Positions 50,609 through 59,714 of a DNA stretch of 64,000 bases are shown here, piece after piece. The DNA comes from Candidatus Scatomonas merdigallinarum (GTDB lineage: Bacteria; Bacillota; Clostridia; Lachnospirales; Lachnospiraceae). Location: the NCBI GenBank assembly GCA_018716305.1, contig DVKB01000034.1:141752-205751 (forward strand), in the 5' to 3' direction. How positions within the stretch are numbered: the first letter of the stretch is position 1; each line of letters starts with the position of its first letter. The position numbers and the translations under genes were made by a program. The notes under the pieces were generated by a model that saw only the letters and a list, made by a program, of their open reading frames with translations, made no database searches and was not told where the DNA came from.

Positions 50609-52828
50609 TCACTCCACTCCCCGGCGGAAGTGGCCTTTTGTGTACTCTCTTCCGTTTCCCAGAGGCTCCGCCGGTTTCTCTCCTCCAAGGACAGCCAGAA
50701 ATCTTTCCGCGGTCTCCGCTGCCTCTCTCCCGCTTTCTACTGTAAAATTCAGCCGGTAAGAGCGAAAACCCAGGCTCCGGATCTCTTCCCATTCAGACTC
50801 CAGGCTGGTGGGAAGGCTGTTGTAAATAATATTGCAACAGCAGGAGCAGACACACTGCACGGGAAATCTCATGCCTTTTCGGTCTCTAAGCGTCAGCAGA
50901 TCTCCCCTGCCGGTACAGCGGTCCAGATTTTTTTTCAGGCACTGGCTGGAGAGCATCATCGGCGTACGGCCGTACAGGATCAGTTCGCTGAACCGGTTGT
51001 CTCTCTCCCTGAGTTCCCTCCGGTTCAGTTCCCAGGGGGCGGTGTCCCCCTGAATCCCGTTTTCCCTCCAGAACTGAAGAGACTGGCTGTTAAAAGTATA
51101 CATGCCGGCATCCAAAATGGCAAGCCTCTGCAGATTCATTTTCCGCAGGATTCCGAAACTTTCCAGATTCCTCACCAGAATGCCGGAAATGCCCTCCTCC
51201 TCCAAACCTTCCAATTTTTCCGCGAATTCGCTTTTTCCATCCTTCCGAAGAATATAAGGAAGAGCCAGGTAAACTTTTTTCCCGGCAGAGGTCAGCTTCT
51301 CAGCCGTTTTTCTGAACTCTTCCCTCCATTGTCCCGGGCGGAATAAGGTAATCGGAAGATAATATCCGCTGATTCCCGAAAGACGCGCCAGACTATCCAG
51401 CTGTTCCGGCCTTTCAGCCAGAACCCTGAGTTCTCCGCTTTTGCCGGCCTCCTGCCTTTGGACCGGTTGAGGGAGGGGAGTCTGCCCCCTGTTTCCGGGG
51501 GGCGTTCTTCTCCATCCGGAGAGCATCTTTTCCCGCGCCGCGGCCAGCCCTTCTCTGCGCAGTTCATTGAGAACCTGGACAGGCACAAAAACATCTCCTC
51601 CCATGCGGATTTCCAGTTTTTTAAAAAAGAAAGAGCTGTTTCCGGTTTTTTCCATCTGAATCCGCGCCCGCTCTTCTGTGAGAGGTCTGTTTTTGGCAGG
51701 CTGTACCTCTGCCCCTTCAGCCACAGCGGAATACCCTCCCGCGGTAACCGCGAACCGGGCCGCATGTCCCGGGATCAGTTCCAGAATTCCCTCTGCCGGA
51801 ATCTTCTCTTCCGACACCTCAGCGTTTTTTTCCGGCTCCGGCTTTTCCGTCTGCCTTTTTTCTGTCAGCTTTACATTTTTCAAAGCCATCATCTCACGGC
51901 CGTTCCGCGCCAGAAAATAGCTCTGATTAAAGCCATCCCTGTTAAACAGCTGAAAAAGTCTCTTTTTATCTTTTTCCGCCACCTGATAGCGGTCCGGATA
52001 CCGGTCATAATATTCCCGCCGGCCCAGATATTCATCCAGATATTTTCTGTAGATTTCCACTACGCCGGCCGTATATTCCGGTTTTTTCATTCTCCCTTCG
52101 ATTTTCAGGGACATGACCCCGGCTCTGAGGATGTCCGGAAGCAGTTCTACAGTACACATATCTTTGGTATTTAAAGGATAGGCTGTATTTTTTCCGTTGA
52201 GTCTTTTGTCTTTCTCCCAAACCTCGTAGGGAAGCCTGCAGGGCTGCGCGCAGCGGCCCCGGTTTCCGCTCCGCCCTCCGATCATACTGCTCATCAGGCA
52301 CTGCCCGGAATAGCTGTAACACAAAGCCCCGTGCACAAAAGCTTCCAGTTCCATAGAGGTTCTGCCGCGGATGCATGCCAGCTCTTTCAGGGACAGTTCC
52401 CTGGCCGCTACCAGGCGGCTGACCCCCAGGGATTCCAGAAATTCCGCCCCGGCCGGTCCTGTCACCGCCATCTGTGTGCTGGCATGGACAGGAAGATCCG
52501 GGAATTCCCGGCGGACAAAACGCAGCACGCCGAAATCCTGAACCAGAACCCCGTCCAGCCCTGCCCGGTAAACCGGAAGGAGGTAGTCATACAGGCTCTC
52601 CTGCAGCTCTTTTTCCTTCAGCAGGGTATTCACCGTGAGATAAAGCTTTTTCCCGGCCAGATGGACCAGATCAATCGCCTCTGTCAATTCCTCTCCGCTG
52701 AGATTTTCCGCGTAGGCCCTGGCTCCGAAAAGCTGCCCTCCGGTATAGACCGCGTCGGCTCCGGCGGCCAGAGCTGCCTTCAGCGACGCAAAAGAGCCGG
52801 CCGGCGCCAGCAGTTCTGTGGTGTTCAT
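50609..52828 (-). CDS. U32 family peptidase (DUF3656 C-terminal)
   Basis: Large U32 protein of 739 aa. N-terminal barrel (ELLAPAGSFASLKAALAAGA, AVYTGGQLFGARAYAENLSG) with the U32 signature region VHGALCYSYSGQCLMSSMIG, RSGNRGRCAQPCRLPYE. Cys-rich C-terminal segment (VQCVCSCCCNIIYNSLPTS) that may bind an Fe-S cluster, as in tRNA hydroxylation-linked U32 proteins such as RlhA/TrhP. So RNA modification is as likely as proteolysis. Start 52828 follows GGGAGG. Confidence 0.9.
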   Translation of the reverse strand: MNTTELLAPAGSFASLKAALAAGADAVYTGGQLFGARAYAENLSGEELTEAIDLVHLAGKKLYLTVNTLLKEKELQESLYDYLLPVYRAGLDGVLVQDFGVLRFVRREFPDLPVHASTQMAVTGPAGAEFLESLGVSRLVAARELSLKELACIRGRTSMELEAFVHGALCYSYSGQCLMSSMIGGRSGNRGRCAQPCRLPYEVWEKDKRLNGKNTAYPLNTKDMCTVELLPDILRAGVMSLKIEGRMKKPEYTAGVVEIYRKYLDEYLGRREYYDRYPDRYQVAEKDKKRLFQLFNRDGFNQSYFLARNGREMMALKNVKLTEKRQTEKPEPEKNAEVSEEKIPAEGILELIPGHAARFAVTAGGYSAVAEGAEVQPAKNRPLTEERARIQMEKTGNSSFFFKKLEIRMGGDVFVPVQVLNELRREGLAAAREKMLSGWRRTPPGNRGQTPLPQPVQRQEAGKSGELRVLAERPEQLDSLARLSGISGYYLPITLFRPGQWREEFRKTAEKLTSAGKKVYLALPYILRKDGKSEFAEKLEGLEEEGISGILVRNLESFGILRKMNLQRLAILDAGMYTFNSQSLQFWRENGIQGDTAPWELNRRELRERDNRFSELILYGRTPMMLSSQCLKKNLDRCTGRGDLLTLRDRKGMRFPVQCVCSCCCNIIYNSLPTSLESEWEEIRSLGFRSYRLNFTVESGREAAETAERFLAVLGGEKPAEPLGNGREYTKGHFRRGVE

Positions 52829-52898
52829 ATGCTTCTGTCCTCCCAAAGAAAAAAACAGGGATGTCCCTTCCGACATCCCCACCTGTCTGCTGCAGCTG

Positions 52899-53303
52899 TC
52901 AGGCATCTGCCCCTGCCGCGGAAGGCACCGCGGCATTCTTTGACGTCTGCCCTGCCCGGCCCTTTCGAAGGGCTTCTATCTCCTGTTTCAGCTTGTCGAT
53001 CTGGATCTGGGCGGCGATCAGATCATGCTTGATATCGTACGTCTCCCGGTCCTTGGACTCCATATCCTCCTCCATGGAATCCGCCTGGGCCTTGGCCTTG
53101 AAATAATCATCCGCGATGTTTAATGCCAGCAGGGTAGAGCGGGTGTCCTGGGGCTGATGGCTGTAGCCCGGAAGCGTACTCAGCTCCGCTATTTTATTAT
53201 TCAGGTAGGAGGCCACTCTCTGCAGGTATTCCTCGCTTTCATAGCCGCTTAACGTTACGATCTTTCCATCTATCAAAACCTTTACTGTATTTTTCGAGGC
53301 CAT
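52899..53303 (-). CDS. zapA: Cell division protein ZapA
   Basis: FtsZ-ring stabiliser of 134 aa. Globular N-terminal part KVLIDGKIVTLSGYESEEYL, QRVASYLNNKIAELST, LALNIADDYFKAKAQADSME; then a long coiled coil. The C-terminal 20 residues are Ala/Gly rich. Neighbour of the U32 gene (70 bp) in the same direction. Confidence 0.9.
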   Translation of the reverse strand: MASKNTVKVLIDGKIVTLSGYESEEYLQRVASYLNNKIAELSTLPGYSHQPQDTRSTLLALNIADDYFKAKAQADSMEEDMESKDRETYDIKHDLIAAQIQIDKLKQEIEALRKGRAGQTSKNAAVPSAAGADA

Positions 53304-53373
53304 CCAATGTATCTCCTTCGTAAAATTCTTTTTCTAATCTTAACTCGATTTCTCAGGAAAAACAACCTTTTTT

Positions 53374-54378
53374 CTAAGATTCCCTCTCAAAAGGAAGGCC
53401 CAGATGCGTGTACGCCTGGCGCATGGCCACTCTTCCTCTGGGAGTCCGGCTCAAAAAACCGTGCTGGATCAGGTAGGGTTCGTAGACATCCTCTATGGTT
53501 CCGCTGTCCTCTCCTACAGCCGCTGCCAGGGTGTCCAGCCCTACGGGACCCCCGGAAAATTTTTCTATAATGGTCCGCAGCAGCAGCCGGTCGGTCTGAT
53601 CCAGACCGTTTTTATCCACCTCCAGCAAATCCAGGGCCAGACAGGCCACTTCTCCCGTAATCCTTCCCTGATATTTTACCTGAGCGAAGTCCCGGACCCG
53701 CTTCAGCAGGCGGTTGGCAAGTCTCGGGGTGCCCCGGGATCTCCTGGCAAGCTCCCGGGCGCCTTCCGGATCAATCTCCACCCCCAGCACCTGGGCGGAA
53801 CGGAGAATGATTGTCGTCAGTTCCCCTTCCGTATAGAATTCCAGATGGTGGATCACCCCAAACCGGTCTCTTAATGGAGCGGTCAGCAGCCCGGCCCTGG
53901 TGGTGGCCCCCACCAGGGTAAATTTCGGCAGTTCCAGCCGGATGGAACGGGCGGAGGCTCCCTTGCCGATCATAATATCAATGGCAAAATCCTCCATGGC
54001 AGGGTAGAGTACTTCCTCCACCTGGCGGTTCAGCCGGTGGATCTCATCCACAAACAGCACGTCCCCCTCTTTCAGTCCGTTTAAAATCGCCGCGATCTCC
54101 CCCGGCTTCTCAATGGCCGGCCCGGAAGTAACTTTCATTCGGACCCCCATCTCATTGGCAATAATACCCGCCAGAGTGGTCTTTCCCAGGCCCGGAGGGC
54201 CGTAAAACAGCACATGGTCCAGCACATCTCCCCTCTGTTTGGCGGCCTCTATGTACACCTTCAGATTTTCTTTGGTTTTTTCCTGGCCGATGTAATCCTC
54301 CAGAAGCTGCGGGCGGAGGCTCCCTTCTATTCTTCTGTCTTCTTCCGTAATATCCGTGGTAATGATCCGCTTCTCCAT
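53374..54378 (-). CDS. ruvB: Holliday junction branch migration ATPase RuvB
   Basis: AAA+ motor of 334 aa. Walker [21 protein letters not shown], Walker [21 protein letters not shown], sensor 1 [19 protein letters not shown], and the C-terminal winged helix ([20 protein letters not shown]). It pairs with RuvA 9 bp upstream and RecU elsewhere in the window. Confidence 0.98.
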   Translation of the reverse strand: MEKRIITTDITEEDRRIEGSLRPQLLEDYIGQEKTKENLKVYIEAAKQRGDVLDHVLFYGPPGLGKTTLAGIIANEMGVRMKVTSGPAIEKPGEIAAILNGLKEGDVLFVDEIHRLNRQVEEVLYPAMEDFAIDIMIGKGASARSIRLELPKFTLVGATTRAGLLTAPLRDRFGVIHHLEFYTEGELTTIILRSAQVLGVEIDPEGARELARRSRGTPRLANRLLKRVRDFAQVKYQGRITGEVACLALDLLEVDKNGLDQTDRLLLRTIIEKFSGGPVGLDTLAAAVGEDSGTIEDVYEPYLIQHGFLSRTPRGRVAMRQAYTHLGLPFERES

Positions 54379-54387
54379 GACAACTCC

Positions 54388-54996
54388 TTACAGCATAAAT
54401 TTCAGAGCAGCTTTCAGAATCTCCTCCGCGTCCATTTCCGGAGCAGCCTCCACTTTTCGGACAGCCTGAAGGGCTTCGGTGCCTGAATACCCCAAAGCGG
54501 TCAGAGCCTGCACCGCCTCCTCCGCCGCCGTATTGGCCGGCTTTCCGGAATTTTGTCCGGCAGCGCCGGACAGCTTTTTCTCAAAGGCGTCTTCCAGGTC
54601 CAGTTTATCTTTCAGTTCCAGGATCAGTTTCTGGGCGGTCTTTTTTCCCACCCCGGGAGCTTTAGAGATGGCCGCCGTATCTTCCGAGAGTACGGCAAAT
54701 CTGAGTTCATCCGCGGATAATCCGGAGAGAATTCCCAGGGCGGCTTTGGGTCCGATGCCGTTGACTCCCAGCAGCATCCGGAACATTTCCAGATCTTCTC
54801 TGGAAAAAAAGCCGTACAGCTGCATGGCGTCTTCTTTTACATGGAGATAGGTATAGAGCTTCACGGCATCCCCGGTTCTGACTCCCGCCGCCAGATGTCC
54901 GGCCGCCATAAAAATACGGAAGCCCATGCCGTTGTGATCCAGCAGCAGCATATCTTCCGCGATCTCTTCCACCGTTCCCCTTATATATCCGATCAT
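54388..54996 (-). CDS. ruvA: Holliday junction DNA-binding protein RuvA
   Basis: Tetrameric junction-binding protein of 202 aa. N-terminal OB fold (MIGYIRGTVEEIAEDMLLLD), two helix-hairpin-helix repeats (LLGVNGIGPKAALGILSGLS and KAPGVGKKTAQKLILELKDK), flexible linker (about 140-160), and C-terminal RuvB-contact domain (EEAVQALTALGYSGTEALQA). Confidence 0.97.
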   Translation of the reverse strand: MIGYIRGTVEEIAEDMLLLDHNGMGFRIFMAAGHLAAGVRTGDAVKLYTYLHVKEDAMQLYGFFSREDLEMFRMLLGVNGIGPKAALGILSGLSADELRFAVLSEDTAAISKAPGVGKKTAQKLILELKDKLDLEDAFEKKLSGAAGQNSGKPANTAAEEAVQALTALGYSGTEALQAVRKVEAAPEMDAEEILKAALKFML

Positions 54997-55052
54997 TGTA
55001 CTCCTCCTTGACGCTGCCTATTATCTTACCATAGGGTCTGAGAAAAGTCAAA

Positions 55053-55082
55053 GACCCCGCGGGCTTTAAAACCCCCAGGGTC
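55053..55082 (-). terminator. Terminator after the rnf-apbE operon
   Basis: Minus strand: stem of GACCC / GGGTC with an inner GGG/CCC pairing, then TTTGACTTTT. It lies 9 bp past the apbE stop. Confidence 0.6.
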
Positions 55083-55090
55083 CTTCTCTT

Positions 55091-56023
55091 TTACAGGATC
55101 AGCTCTGTATCCGGAAACTGCCCGGTCAGCGCCTCTGCCCCCTCTCTGCCCAGCAGCAGGCAGGAAGTGCTCAGAGCGTCCCCAAGCAGGCCGCTGCTGC
55201 TGATTATGGTGGCCTGGGCGTATTCCGTCCGGGCCGGATATCCTGTGTCCGGATCCAGGATGTGGTGGTACTGCTGCCCCTGCCATTCATAGTACCTTTC
55301 ATAGGTGCCGGCGGAAATCACTGCCCGGTCTTCCACGGAAACGGTTTTTTCATAGGTTCCCCGGGGCGCGAAGGGTTTCTGGATGCCTACCGTCCAGGGA
55401 CTTCCGTCCGGTTTGGATCCGACGGTCATCACGTTGCCTCCCAGATTGATGAGAGCGCTCTCCACCCCGGCCGCTTTCAGATACTCTTTCAGTTTATCTG
55501 AAATATAGCCCTTCGCCAGAGCCCCCAGATCCAGAATGGTATCCTGCCGTTCAAAATACAGGATCCGCCCCTCCAGGCGGATGGAAGAACCGTCCACCTT
55601 TTCCAGGGCCTCCCGGATCTCCTCCTGGGAGGGAGGCTCATTTTTTTCTCCGGTAAAGTCCCAGATTTCGCAGAGCGGCCCCACCGTAATATCCAGTTTT
55701 CCGCCTGTCAGTTCGTAGAATTCAATGCCGGTCTTCACCACAGCCGCCAGATCTTCTGAGAGGAGCACATGGTCTTCGCTCCGATGGTTGACCTGATACA
55801 ATTCGCTGTCCTCTCTGGTTCTGCTGAAGACCGTCTCCATCTGACCGCAGAGAGAAAAGCAGCCCTCCAGCAGCTCCTCCGGGTCTTTTCCTGTGATCTG
55901 TATGGAAATTTCTGTGTCGAAATAGAATCCGTTTCCCTCTGCGGCTGACTCCCCGCTGCCGCCGCAGCCCCAGAGGCACCCGGAAAGGCAGAGGCAGAGA
56001 GCCAGACACCATGCTTTTACCAT
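55091..56023 (-). CDS. apbE: FAD:protein FMN transferase (ApbE family)
   Basis: Flavinyl transferase of 310 aa, a membrane-attached lipoprotein (signal LALCLCLSGCLWGCGG with lipobox LSGC). It attaches FMN to Thr of RnfD and RnfG, both encoded in this operon. Motifs: FYFDTEISIQITG, KLDITVGPLCEIWDF, LDLGALAKGYISDKLKEYL, INLGGNVMTVGSKPDGSPW and HHILDPDTGYPARTEYAQAT with the catalytic His/Asp. Start 56023 (MVKAWCLAL) overlaps the end of rnfB. Confidence 0.93.
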   Translation of the reverse strand: MVKAWCLALCLCLSGCLWGCGGSGESAAEGNGFYFDTEISIQITGKDPEELLEGCFSLCGQMETVFSRTREDSELYQVNHRSEDHVLLSEDLAAVVKTGIEFYELTGGKLDITVGPLCEIWDFTGEKNEPPSQEEIREALEKVDGSSIRLEGRILYFERQDTILDLGALAKGYISDKLKEYLKAAGVESALINLGGNVMTVGSKPDGSPWTVGIQKPFAPRGTYEKTVSVEDRAVISAGTYERYYEWQGQQYHHILDPDTGYPARTEYAQATIISSSGLLGDALSTSCLLLGREGAEALTGQFPDTELIL

Positions 56024-56811
56024 TTGACGATACATCCTCTCGGGCACTGCTCCGCGCAGGTTCCGCAGCTGGTGCAGAGTTCATAGTTGATATGGGCCGC
56101 TCCCCCCTGCACCGTAATAGCCCCGGAAGGACAGTTCTTTTCACATTTTCTGCAGCCGATGCAGCCGGATCCGCAGACCTCCATCACCGCTTTGCCCCGG
56201 TCCTTTGTGGAGCAGGCCGCATGGTATTCCTTCTTCTCATAGGGCACCAGCTCTATCAGCCCTCTTGGGCAGGCTTTCACACAGGCGCCGCAGGCCTTGC
56301 AGGCTTCCCTGTCCACCCGGGCCGTTCCCTCCAGGAGGGACAGAGCCTGGAACTGGCAGGCTTTCACGCAGTCTCCGAATCCCAGGCAGCCGTAAGAACA
56401 GGCCTTGGGGCCGCCGCCCGGAAGCAGATTCGCCATGGCGCAGGATTCCACGCCAGTATAGTCATACTGTTTCTTCGCGGTCTGACAGGTTCCCTGGCAG
56501 CGGACGTAAGCAGTCATCCTCTCCGTCTCCCCTACTTCCTGTCCCATAATCTCACCGATTTTCTTTGCCACCGGAGCGCCTCCCACCGGACAGACTGTAA
56601 GGGGAGCCTTTCCGGAAGCCACCGCCGCGGCAGCGCCGTCGCAGCCGGGAAATCCGCAGCCGCCGCAGTTATTGCCCGGCAGCGCCTCCCGGATCATAGC
56701 TTCCCGCTCATCGGTCTCTACGGCAAGCTTTTTCCCTGCCAGGCTTAAGATCAGTCCGATAATCAGACCGCATCCGGCCACCACCAGGACAGAAATGAGT
56801 ATTGTATTCAT
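56017..56811 (-). CDS. rnfB: Rnf complex subunit B (Fe-S protein)
   Basis: Ferredoxin-like membrane-anchored subunit of 264 aa. N-terminal helix (ILISVLVVAGCGLIIGLILS), then the CGGCGFPGCDGAA Fe-S motif, CPVGGAPVAKKIGEIMGQEV, and four further CxxCxxC..CP blocks (CKACGACVKACP, CIGCRKCEKNCP, CTSCGTCAEQCP). It takes electrons from reduced ferredoxin. Last subunit gene of rnfCDGEAB. Confidence 0.96.
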   Translation of the reverse strand: MNTILISVLVVAGCGLIIGLILSLAGKKLAVETDEREAMIREALPGNNCGGCGFPGCDGAAAAVASGKAPLTVCPVGGAPVAKKIGEIMGQEVGETERMTAYVRCQGTCQTAKKQYDYTGVESCAMANLLPGGGPKACSYGCLGFGDCVKACQFQALSLLEGTARVDREACKACGACVKACPRGLIELVPYEKKEYHAACSTKDRGKAVMEVCGSGCIGCRKCEKNCPSGAITVQGGAAHINYELCTSCGTCAEQCPRGCIVKW

Positions 56812-56849
56812 ATTCCCTTATCTCCTCTCTTCTCACTTTCAAACCAGCC

Positions 56850-57425
56850 TCAGATAATGCCGGAAAATCCGAAAAATGACATGGACATCAGCATGGCTGT
56901 CAGAAGTACAATGGGCATTCCCTGAAATGCCTTGGGAACATCGTTATATTCCATTTTTTCCCTCAGTCCCGCCATGAGAACGATGGAAATAGTAAAGCCT
57001 GCCGCCGTGGCAAAACCGTTGACCACGCCCTCCAGAATCGTATAGTTATTCTGCACGTTCAGAATAGCCACTCCCAGAACCGCGCAGTTGGTGGTAATCA
57101 GCGGAAGATACACGCCCAGGGCCCGGTACAGGGATGGCACTTTTTTCTTCAGAAACATCTCCACCAGCTGTACCAGGGCGGCGATAACCAGGATAAACAC
57201 AATGGTCTGCAGGTACTCCACCCCGCAGGGCACCAGGATAAACTTGTAAAGCAGGCTGGTGCAGAAGGAGGAAAGGGTCAGTACAAAGATTACCGCGCCG
57301 CCCATACCCGCGGCGGTATTCATTTTTTTGGAAACCCCAAGAAAGGCGCACAGGCCAAGAAACTGGCTTAAAACCACGTTGTTTACCAGCGCCGCGCCGA
57401 TGGCGATCATCATCAGTTCTCTCAT
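56850..57425 (-). CDS. rnfA: Rnf complex subunit A
   Basis: Membrane subunit of 191 aa with about 6 helices. Family sequence: NNVVLSQFLGLCAFLGVSKK, NAALGVAILNVQNN-like LITTNCAVLGVAILNVQNNY, and YNDVPKAFQGMPIVLLTAML. It carries one of the Cys residues of the intramembrane Fe-S site shared with RnfE (NCAV). Overlaps the end of rnfE by 4 bp. Confidence 0.96.
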   Translation of the reverse strand: MRELMMIAIGAALVNNVVLSQFLGLCAFLGVSKKMNTAAGMGGAVIFVLTLSSFCTSLLYKFILVPCGVEYLQTIVFILVIAALVQLVEMFLKKKVPSLYRALGVYLPLITTNCAVLGVAILNVQNNYTILEGVVNGFATAAGFTISIVLMAGLREKMEYNDVPKAFQGMPIVLLTAMLMSMSFFGFSGII

Positions 57426-58114
57426 TGTTCACTCCCCTGCCTTTCCCGGCCCCCGCAGGCCATATTGCCGCAGCTCCCGCATCCCTGCGTGCAGTCATGT
57501 CTTTTTTGCGCTCCCGGCTTCCTGCTCCGCATTTTGTTGAGAAACGCCACCAGCAGCGCAAGGACGAAGAAGGCTCCCGGAGCCATAATAAAGATATTTA
57601 CAGGTTCATAGGCCTCGGGCATAATCCGGAATCCGCAGAGGGTTCCGGAGCCCAGCAGTTCCCGGAACGCTCCGATGGAGAGCAGGCCGATGGTAAACCC
57701 AAGGCCCATGCCCAGCCCGTCAAAAATAGAGGGCAGCACCGGATTTTTTCCGGCGTAGGCCTCCGCCCGCCCCAGAATGATACAGTTTACTACGATCAGA
57801 GGAATATAGATTCCCAGAGCGTCATTGAGGCTGGGGATGTAGGCCTGCAGCAGAAACTCTACAATAGTCACAAAGGAAGCCACCACGCCGATATAGGCCG
57901 GCATCCGCACTCCGTCCGGAATAAAACGGCGCAGAGCCGCGATCATCAGATTGGACAGGGTCAGAATCACTGTGGTCGTCAGGCCCATGCCCACCCCGTT
58001 GATCACGGAGGTGGTGACCGCCAGGGTGGGACACATGCCGATCATCATGACAAAGGTGGGATTTTCTTTTACGATTCCGTTATACAGCCGTTCCATAGGT
58101 GTATTTGCTTTCAT
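57422..58114 (-). CDS. rnfE: Rnf complex subunit E
   Basis: Membrane subunit of 230 aa. NPTFVMMIGMCPTLAVTTSV and NGVGMGLTTTVILTLSN near the N-terminus, IPLIVVNCIILGRAEAYAGK in the middle (second half-site Cys of the RnfA/E cluster). Helical pattern matches RnfA. The Cys-rich C-terminal tail (about 215-230: CTQGCGSCGNMACGG) is unusual for RnfE and may bind metal. Confidence 0.95.
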   Translation of the reverse strand: MKANTPMERLYNGIVKENPTFVMMIGMCPTLAVTTSVINGVGMGLTTTVILTLSNLMIAALRRFIPDGVRMPAYIGVVASFVTIVEFLLQAYIPSLNDALGIYIPLIVVNCIILGRAEAYAGKNPVLPSIFDGLGMGLGFTIGLLSIGAFRELLGSGTLCGFRIMPEAYEPVNIFIMAPGAFFVLALLVAFLNKMRSRKPGAQKRHDCTQGCGSCGNMACGGRERQGSEQ

Positions 58115-58734
58115 TCCGTCTCCCCTCCTTCTTCCTGCAGGGTCTGAAACGCGGTCAGCCCGGCGTTTACCGCGCTGGTAACCGCGTTGGTGGTAACCGT
58201 GGCGCCGCTTAAGGCATCGATCTCATTGTCCCCGGACGCTCCGGTTTTAGAGTAGGCAAAGGAATCTACCTGTTTTCCGCTGAACTGACTGCGGAACTCC
58301 TCTGTATCCGCCCGCATTCCCAGTCCCGCGGTCTCCTCGATAGAGAGGAAGGCGATCCCTTCTGTTGTTCCATCCGCCGCCACGCCCATGGTCAGCTGAA
58401 TATCTCCGCCGTAGCCCTGGGCGGTGGTCACCGTCAGAACATAGCCCAGAAACTGATTTTCCTTATCCAGAGCCTGGGCCGCGGCGTCAATGCGTTCCTG
58501 GCTGTGGCCGCTTTCTGTCAGAGCTTCGTTCAGTCTGTCTGCCAGAGGCGCCTCCATCTCCAGATCTTCAAAATGGTCCGCCTCCGGAAAAACATTCCGG
58601 TAGGCTTCCTCCACTTTTTTCTGTTCCTGCAGACGGATTGGCTCTGCCGTTACATAGTGGACCACCCCCAGCAGAATTCCCATGACCAGGGTGAAGGCTG
58701 TCAGGGAGAGTGTATTTTTTACAATGGTTTTCAT
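58111..58734 (-). CDS. rnfG: Rnf complex subunit G (FMN-binding)
   Basis: Membrane-anchored subunit of 207 aa with covalently bound FMN. One N-terminal helix (LSLTAFTLVMGILLGVVHYV) and the FMN-attachment motif DALSGATVTTNAVTSAVN, whose Thr is the ApbE target. Start 58734 (MKTIVKNT) is supported by GGGAGGAAAGAACGC. Overlaps rnfD and rnfE by 4 bp each. Confidence 0.95.
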   Translation of the reverse strand: MKTIVKNTLSLTAFTLVMGILLGVVHYVTAEPIRLQEQKKVEEAYRNVFPEADHFEDLEMEAPLADRLNEALTESGHSQERIDAAAQALDKENQFLGYVLTVTTAQGYGGDIQLTMGVAADGTTEGIAFLSIEETAGLGMRADTEEFRSQFSGKQVDSFAYSKTGASGDNEIDALSGATVTTNAVTSAVNAGLTAFQTLQEEGGETE

Positions 58735-59702
58735 GCGTTCTTTCCTCCCTTCTTTTTTCCGCATCCGAAGCCTCCGGGAAGCGTCAGCCGCTCGATCAGC
58801 GGCACCAGAAGGTTGCAGAAGATGATGGCATAGGAAACTCCCTCCGCGGAACCGCCGAAGAAACGGAACAGACCGGTCATGATTCCCAGCAGGATTCCAT
58901 ATACGATCCGTCCGCGCCTGGTAATGGGACTGGTTACATAGTCCGTGGCCATAAACCAGGCCCCCAGCATCAGGCCGCCTCCCAGAAGCTCCGCCGCCAG
59001 GAAGGGAAGGTCAAATCCATGGTCCCCGAAGATCAGCACAAACGCTGAAAAGCTCCCCAGATACAGCAGGGGAATCCACAGCCGGATGACTCCCATCACC
59101 GCCAGGAAAATACCGCCGATCAGCAGAGCCAGAGCGGAGGTCTCTCCGATGGTTCCCCTGGTATTTCCCAGAAACATGCTTAAAAGATCCGCGCTGCCCC
59201 CGGCTTTCAGTTCCGCCAGCGGGGTGGCTCCGGAAACCGTGTCCACGATCCTGGCCGCGGTCTGAGAGCTCACACTGAAATCCGTCATTCTGGCGCTGAA
59301 GGAAATCAGCAGAAAGCAGCGTCCCGCCAGGGCAGGATTCATAAAGTTCTGTCCAAGACCTCCGAAAAGCTGTTTTACTACCAAAACGGCGAACACACTG
59401 CCGATCACAGGCATCCACAAAGGCACCGACACCGGAAGATTCATTCCCAGCAGCAGGCCTGTCACCACAGCGCTTCCGTCTTTGATGGTCACCGGACGGC
59501 GCATCAGCATTTCATATATATATTCTGTCATCACCGCTGAGGCGACGGATACCGCCAGCACCGCCGCCGCATAGGGCCCGAACACCCAGATGCCCACACA
59601 GGCCGCCGGGAGCAGGGCAAGGATCACCAGAAACATAATCGAACTTGTCTTCACCCGGGAACGGATGTGGGGCGAAGAAGAAACATGCAGTAACTTTTCC
59701 AT
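58731..59702 (-). CDS. rnfD: Rnf complex subunit D (FMN-binding)
   Basis: Membrane subunit of 323 aa with about 8-10 helices and a covalent FMN at the SGAT motif (RIVDTVSGATPLAELKAG). Other landmarks: NLPVSVPLWMPVIGSVFAVL, GGLGQNFMNPALAGRCFLLI, GAWFMATDYVTSPITRRGRI. Acts in electron-coupled Na+ or H+ transport. Confidence 0.95.
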   Translation of the reverse strand: MEKLLHVSSSPHIRSRVKTSSIMFLVILALLPAACVGIWVFGPYAAAVLAVSVASAVMTEYIYEMLMRRPVTIKDGSAVVTGLLLGMNLPVSVPLWMPVIGSVFAVLVVKQLFGGLGQNFMNPALAGRCFLLISFSARMTDFSVSSQTAARIVDTVSGATPLAELKAGGSADLLSMFLGNTRGTIGETSALALLIGGIFLAVMGVIRLWIPLLYLGSFSAFVLIFGDHGFDLPFLAAELLGGGLMLGAWFMATDYVTSPITRRGRIVYGILLGIMTGLFRFFGGSAEGVSYAIIFCNLLVPLIERLTLPGGFGCGKKKGGKNA

Positions 59703-59714
59703 GGTACTCCCCTC

